64,000 nucleotides of DNA from Leptobacterium sp964389205 (GTDB lineage Bacteria; Bacteroidota; Bacteroidia; Flavobacteriales; Flavobacteriaceae): assembly GCA_964389205.1 (NCBI GenBank), contig CAYMDH010000001.1:1-64000 (forward strand), written 5' to 3'. Each line of letters starts with the position of its first letter. Position 1 is the stretch's first letter. Made by a program: the position numbers and the translations under genes. Shown one piece after another: positions 61,761-64,000 of the stretch. The notes beneath the pieces are model-generated. The model did no database searches, was not told the origin of the DNA, and saw only the letters and a list, made by a program, of their open reading frames with translations.

Positions 61761-64000
61761 TTTTCTTTTTTAATAGAATGGGTTGATTGTTGTTTATTGT
61801 AATAAGAAAATGTTCTTCTCCTTTTATTTTTATTTTATGAATAGCTCTAGCTGGTCCAGAAATATTGAATTGTTGACCACTTGCTTCTTTGAAAAACCCC
61901 TTTTTATCATTTAAAAGTAAAAGGCCATGTGAAGCATCTAATCTACCTAATTGTGTACTAATTTCATAATTGTTTCCTGCGATTAATACATCTTTATAGC
62001 CGTCTTTATTAAAATCATCTACTGCTATATCAAAAATAGCCGAAACTTGAGCGGCAAAAGGTAATTTTCTAATTGCATATGTGGCATTCCCTAAATTCTC
62101 TATATAGATGCTGGAAAGTTCAAATAGTTGCTTTTTATACGCTGTTTTTATCTTATTTGAAGGGAATAGTTTTTTAAAAGGAGATTTAGCAAAATCCTGA
62201 TAGGAAAGAAATTTTTTATTTAAGAAAGGCATTTGTTTTACAAGCTCGTCTTTAGAAGCAAAAGGAGTTTCTATTCCTTGATAAAAATAAGTAACTATGG
62301 GTTCAATACTTCCATTATCATCAAAATCATTGCTATAGAGTGTAATAGGTTCTTTTTTGCTAGCAGATAATCGAGAATTTAACCCCCAATTTCCGGCCAT
62401 AAAATCTAGATCACCATCATTATCAAAATCAGAAACTTGTATACTATTCCACCAACCGTTTGTATTTTTAAGCGAATTATTTTGTTGTAGTTTAAGTGTT
62501 TTCCCATCATTTAAAAAAATGCTTATCGGCATCCAATGCCCTACAACAATTGCATCTTTATAAGAATCATTATTAATATCAACCCATAAAATATCTTGTA
62601 CCAGACCTATATTTTGAAACTCTTTTGCATAACTTAAAGAGATATCTTTAAATATACCCTTGCCATTGTTTTCAAATAAATATTGTTGAGGTGTCACTCC
62701 AAATTTCCACGGAACACCATTAGAGGTAATACTTAGATCTAAATCACCATCGTTGTCAAGATCTATACTTTTTACAGTAGATGCATTTAGCGCAACATTA
62801 TTGAATTGAAGTGTGTCTTTTGTAAAAACTCCTTTGTTATTAAAATAGAGCCTGGGAGAGAGTTGTTTTCCGGATTTGAATTCATTTCCACCGCTAACTA
62901 CTATTAAATCTTGATCACCATCATTATCAATATCAAAAAAATGATGATCCGTATCTTCATTTATTGCATCTTCTTCAAAAACTGAATTCTCTTCAGAAAG
63001 TTTAAATGTGCCATCTGTATTTTGTATGAAAAGATGAGAAGTTTGTGCTTTTGCTCCTCCGATAAAAAAATCTGTTAAACCATCATTATTGATATCTGCA
63101 CTTGAAATTTTTGGACCTTGATTTGTATTTACAAATGGAATTAGAGGATCTCGGTTAAACTCTACAGTAGCATTCTCTTTATGAATAAAGTTTATATTGG
63201 TATCAATGTTTTCAAGGTATTGATCTATGTATGTGTTGTTATGCTCTGTGTAACCAATAGTAGCATTTTGCTTATTGATTTTTAAAAATTGGTTTGTTTT
63301 GATACCTACAAGTAACTCTGAAGTTCGATCTGGCCACAAAATTCTAAGAGAATCAATTTCTTTAATTTTCCCTAATCCTAAATGAATCCCCGGATTTACA
63401 GCTGATAAATACCCTTTAGTAGTATAATTTTCTTGAATAATTTTCTTGCCATCTTCTAAATAGGCAATGACCTTAACTCCAATTCCGAAGCGATTGGTAT
63501 CATTTCCATCAAAATCTAATGCAATGAAATTGTTTTTTTCTTTCTTCTTTTCTGATAAATTTTCTAATATAAAAGCGGGCTCATCTATATTATTAATAAC
63601 CAAATCTAAATCACCATCTTTGTCTAAATCTGTATAAATAGTTCCATTACTAAAAGATGGTATTTTTTTAAACCATGATTGAGTCATATCAGAAAAAGTG
63701 ACATTACCATTATTTTTATAGAAGTAATTAGAAACCTTCTTAACTGGAATCTCATCAATAAAAGCCATATCTTCTTTAGACATGCCTTGACTTAACCGTC
63801 TTTGAATATTATCATTTGCTATAAAGTTGATAAAATCCATATCATTTGTTGCTCCTTTTATTCCATTAGAGATGTGCAAATCTTTGTAACCGTCATTGTC
63901 CAGATCTGCAAAAAGAGCACTCCAAGACCATTCAGTTGCGGCAATACCACTTAAGAAAGAAGTTTCGCTATAGTTGGTGTTCCCTAAATTTAAATGCAAT
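61753..64000 (-). CDS. large FG-GAP/VCBS and ASPIC-UnbV repeat protein (copy 1, N-terminus outside window)
   Basis: The gene runs off the right edge; 748 codons are visible and about 350-370 N-terminal residues are missing by comparison with copies 2 and 3. The visible part has TEWSWSALFADLDNDGYKD, the ASPIC/UnbV segment (GIGVKVIAYLED, YTTKGYLSAVNPGIHLGLG) and the second propeller (DIDNDGDQDLIVVSGGNEF). It is the first of three tandem paralogs in the transcript; the first codon at the edge is an internal TTG, not a start. Confidence 0.83.
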   Translation of the reverse strand, partial: LHLNLGNTNYSETSFLSGIAATEWSWSALFADLDNDGYKDLHISNGIKGATNDMDFINFIANDNIQRRLSQGMSKEDMAFIDEIPVKKVSNYFYKNNGNVTFSDMTQSWFKKIPSFSNGTIYTDLDKDGDLDLVINNIDEPAFILENLSEKKKEKNNFIALDFDGNDTNRFGIGVKVIAYLEDGKKIIQENYTTKGYLSAVNPGIHLGLGKIKEIDSLRILWPDRTSELLVGIKTNQFLKINKQNATIGYTEHNNTYIDQYLENIDTNINFIHKENATVEFNRDPLIPFVNTNQGPKISSADINNDGLTDFFIGGAKAQTSHLFIQNTDGTFKLSEENSVFEEDAINEDTDHHFFDIDNDGDQDLIVVSGGNEFKSGKQLSPRLYFNNKGVFTKDTLQFNNVALNASTVKSIDLDNDGDLDLSITSNGVPWKFGVTPQQYLFENNGKGIFKDISLSYAKEFQNIGLVQDILWVDINNDSYKDAIVVGHWMPISIFLNDGKTLKLQQNNSLKNTNGWWNSIQVSDFDNDGDLDFMAGNWGLNSRLSASKKEPITLYSNDFDDNGSIEPIVTYFYQGIETPFASKDELVKQMPFLNKKFLSYQDFAKSPFKKLFPSNKIKTAYKKQLFELSSIYIENLGNATYAIRKLPFAAQVSAIFDIAVDDFNKDGYKDVLIAGNNYEISTQLGRLDASHGLLLLNDKKGFFKEASGQQFNISGPARAIHKIKIKGEEHFLITINNNQPILLKKKNE

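Noticed and set aside
1..64000. tRNA, rRNA, CRISPR or intact insertion sequence
   Set aside because: By eye I found no cloverleaf with a GTTCGAATC-type T-loop in any gap, no repeat-spacer pattern and no transposase frame. A tRNAscan or CRISPR search would be decisive.

Overview
The window is an AT-rich chromosomal segment from a member of the Bacteroidota, most likely a marine Flavobacteriaceae. The evidence is: promoters of the TTTG-N19-TAnnTTTG type, a type IX secretion sorting domain, many SPII lipoproteins with acidic residues after the cysteine, a TonB-dependent receptor with a carboxypeptidase-like N-terminus, and family pairings typical of that group (HemD with DUF4271, dihydroorotase with DUF4296, Mrp with NifU). 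I saw no tRNA, rRNA, CRISPR array or intact transposase.

Layout. 1-9000 holds housekeeping genes: the end of panE, leuS, a broken lipoprotein gene, a YugP-type metallopeptidase, an Lrp regulator with a saccharopine dehydrogenase-like enzyme, a DUF423 protein and pckA. 9041-15756 holds hemD/DUF4271/GT39 on the minus strand, a GT2/dihydroorotase/DUF4296 operon on the plus strand, and an epimerase. tyrS follows. 17275-25877 is a tight ten-gene minus-strand operon. Three of its proteins each carry a Rieske [2Fe-2S] domain joined to a different partner: a glutamate-synthase-type FMN domain, a thiamine-diphosphate enzyme, and a ferric-reductase-like haem membrane domain. It also encodes a CPA1 antiporter, small membrane proteins, a Cys-motif membrane protein and two secreted YHS proteins. 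This redox operon is the best candidate for an undescribed system.

26006-34054 holds a LuxE-like acyltransferase gene with a palindromic MITE-like element just upstream, a very short T9SS cargo protein, and a surface lipoprotein plus TonB receptor next to a PhoB/PhoR-like two-component system. Arrays of 7-bp boxes at 11-bp spacing, the geometry of PhoB/PhoP boxes, lie upstream of both the receptor and the lipoprotein. In each case the array starts exactly 20 bp from the -7-like element, which suggests one regulon. 34028-40147 is mostly housekeeping (a GT28-like glycosyltransferase, trmB, a LysE transporter, an alkyltransferase-like protein, Mrp, NifU-like, ferredoxin) with one beta-propeller lipoprotein.

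40459-53815 carries an unrecognised lipoprotein, a methyltransferase, a metallophosphoesterase, a GAF protein, an HD-PycTM membrane protein, and a 1223-residue lipoprotein that combines a metallophosphatase, a kinase-like segment and an outer-membrane beta-barrel. From 53854 to the right edge lie a vanadium-haloperoxidase-like lipoprotein and three tandem giant FG-GAP/ASPIC-UnbV proteins, the last cut by the window edge. They overlap head to tail and look like one operon for a cell-surface or secreted complex.
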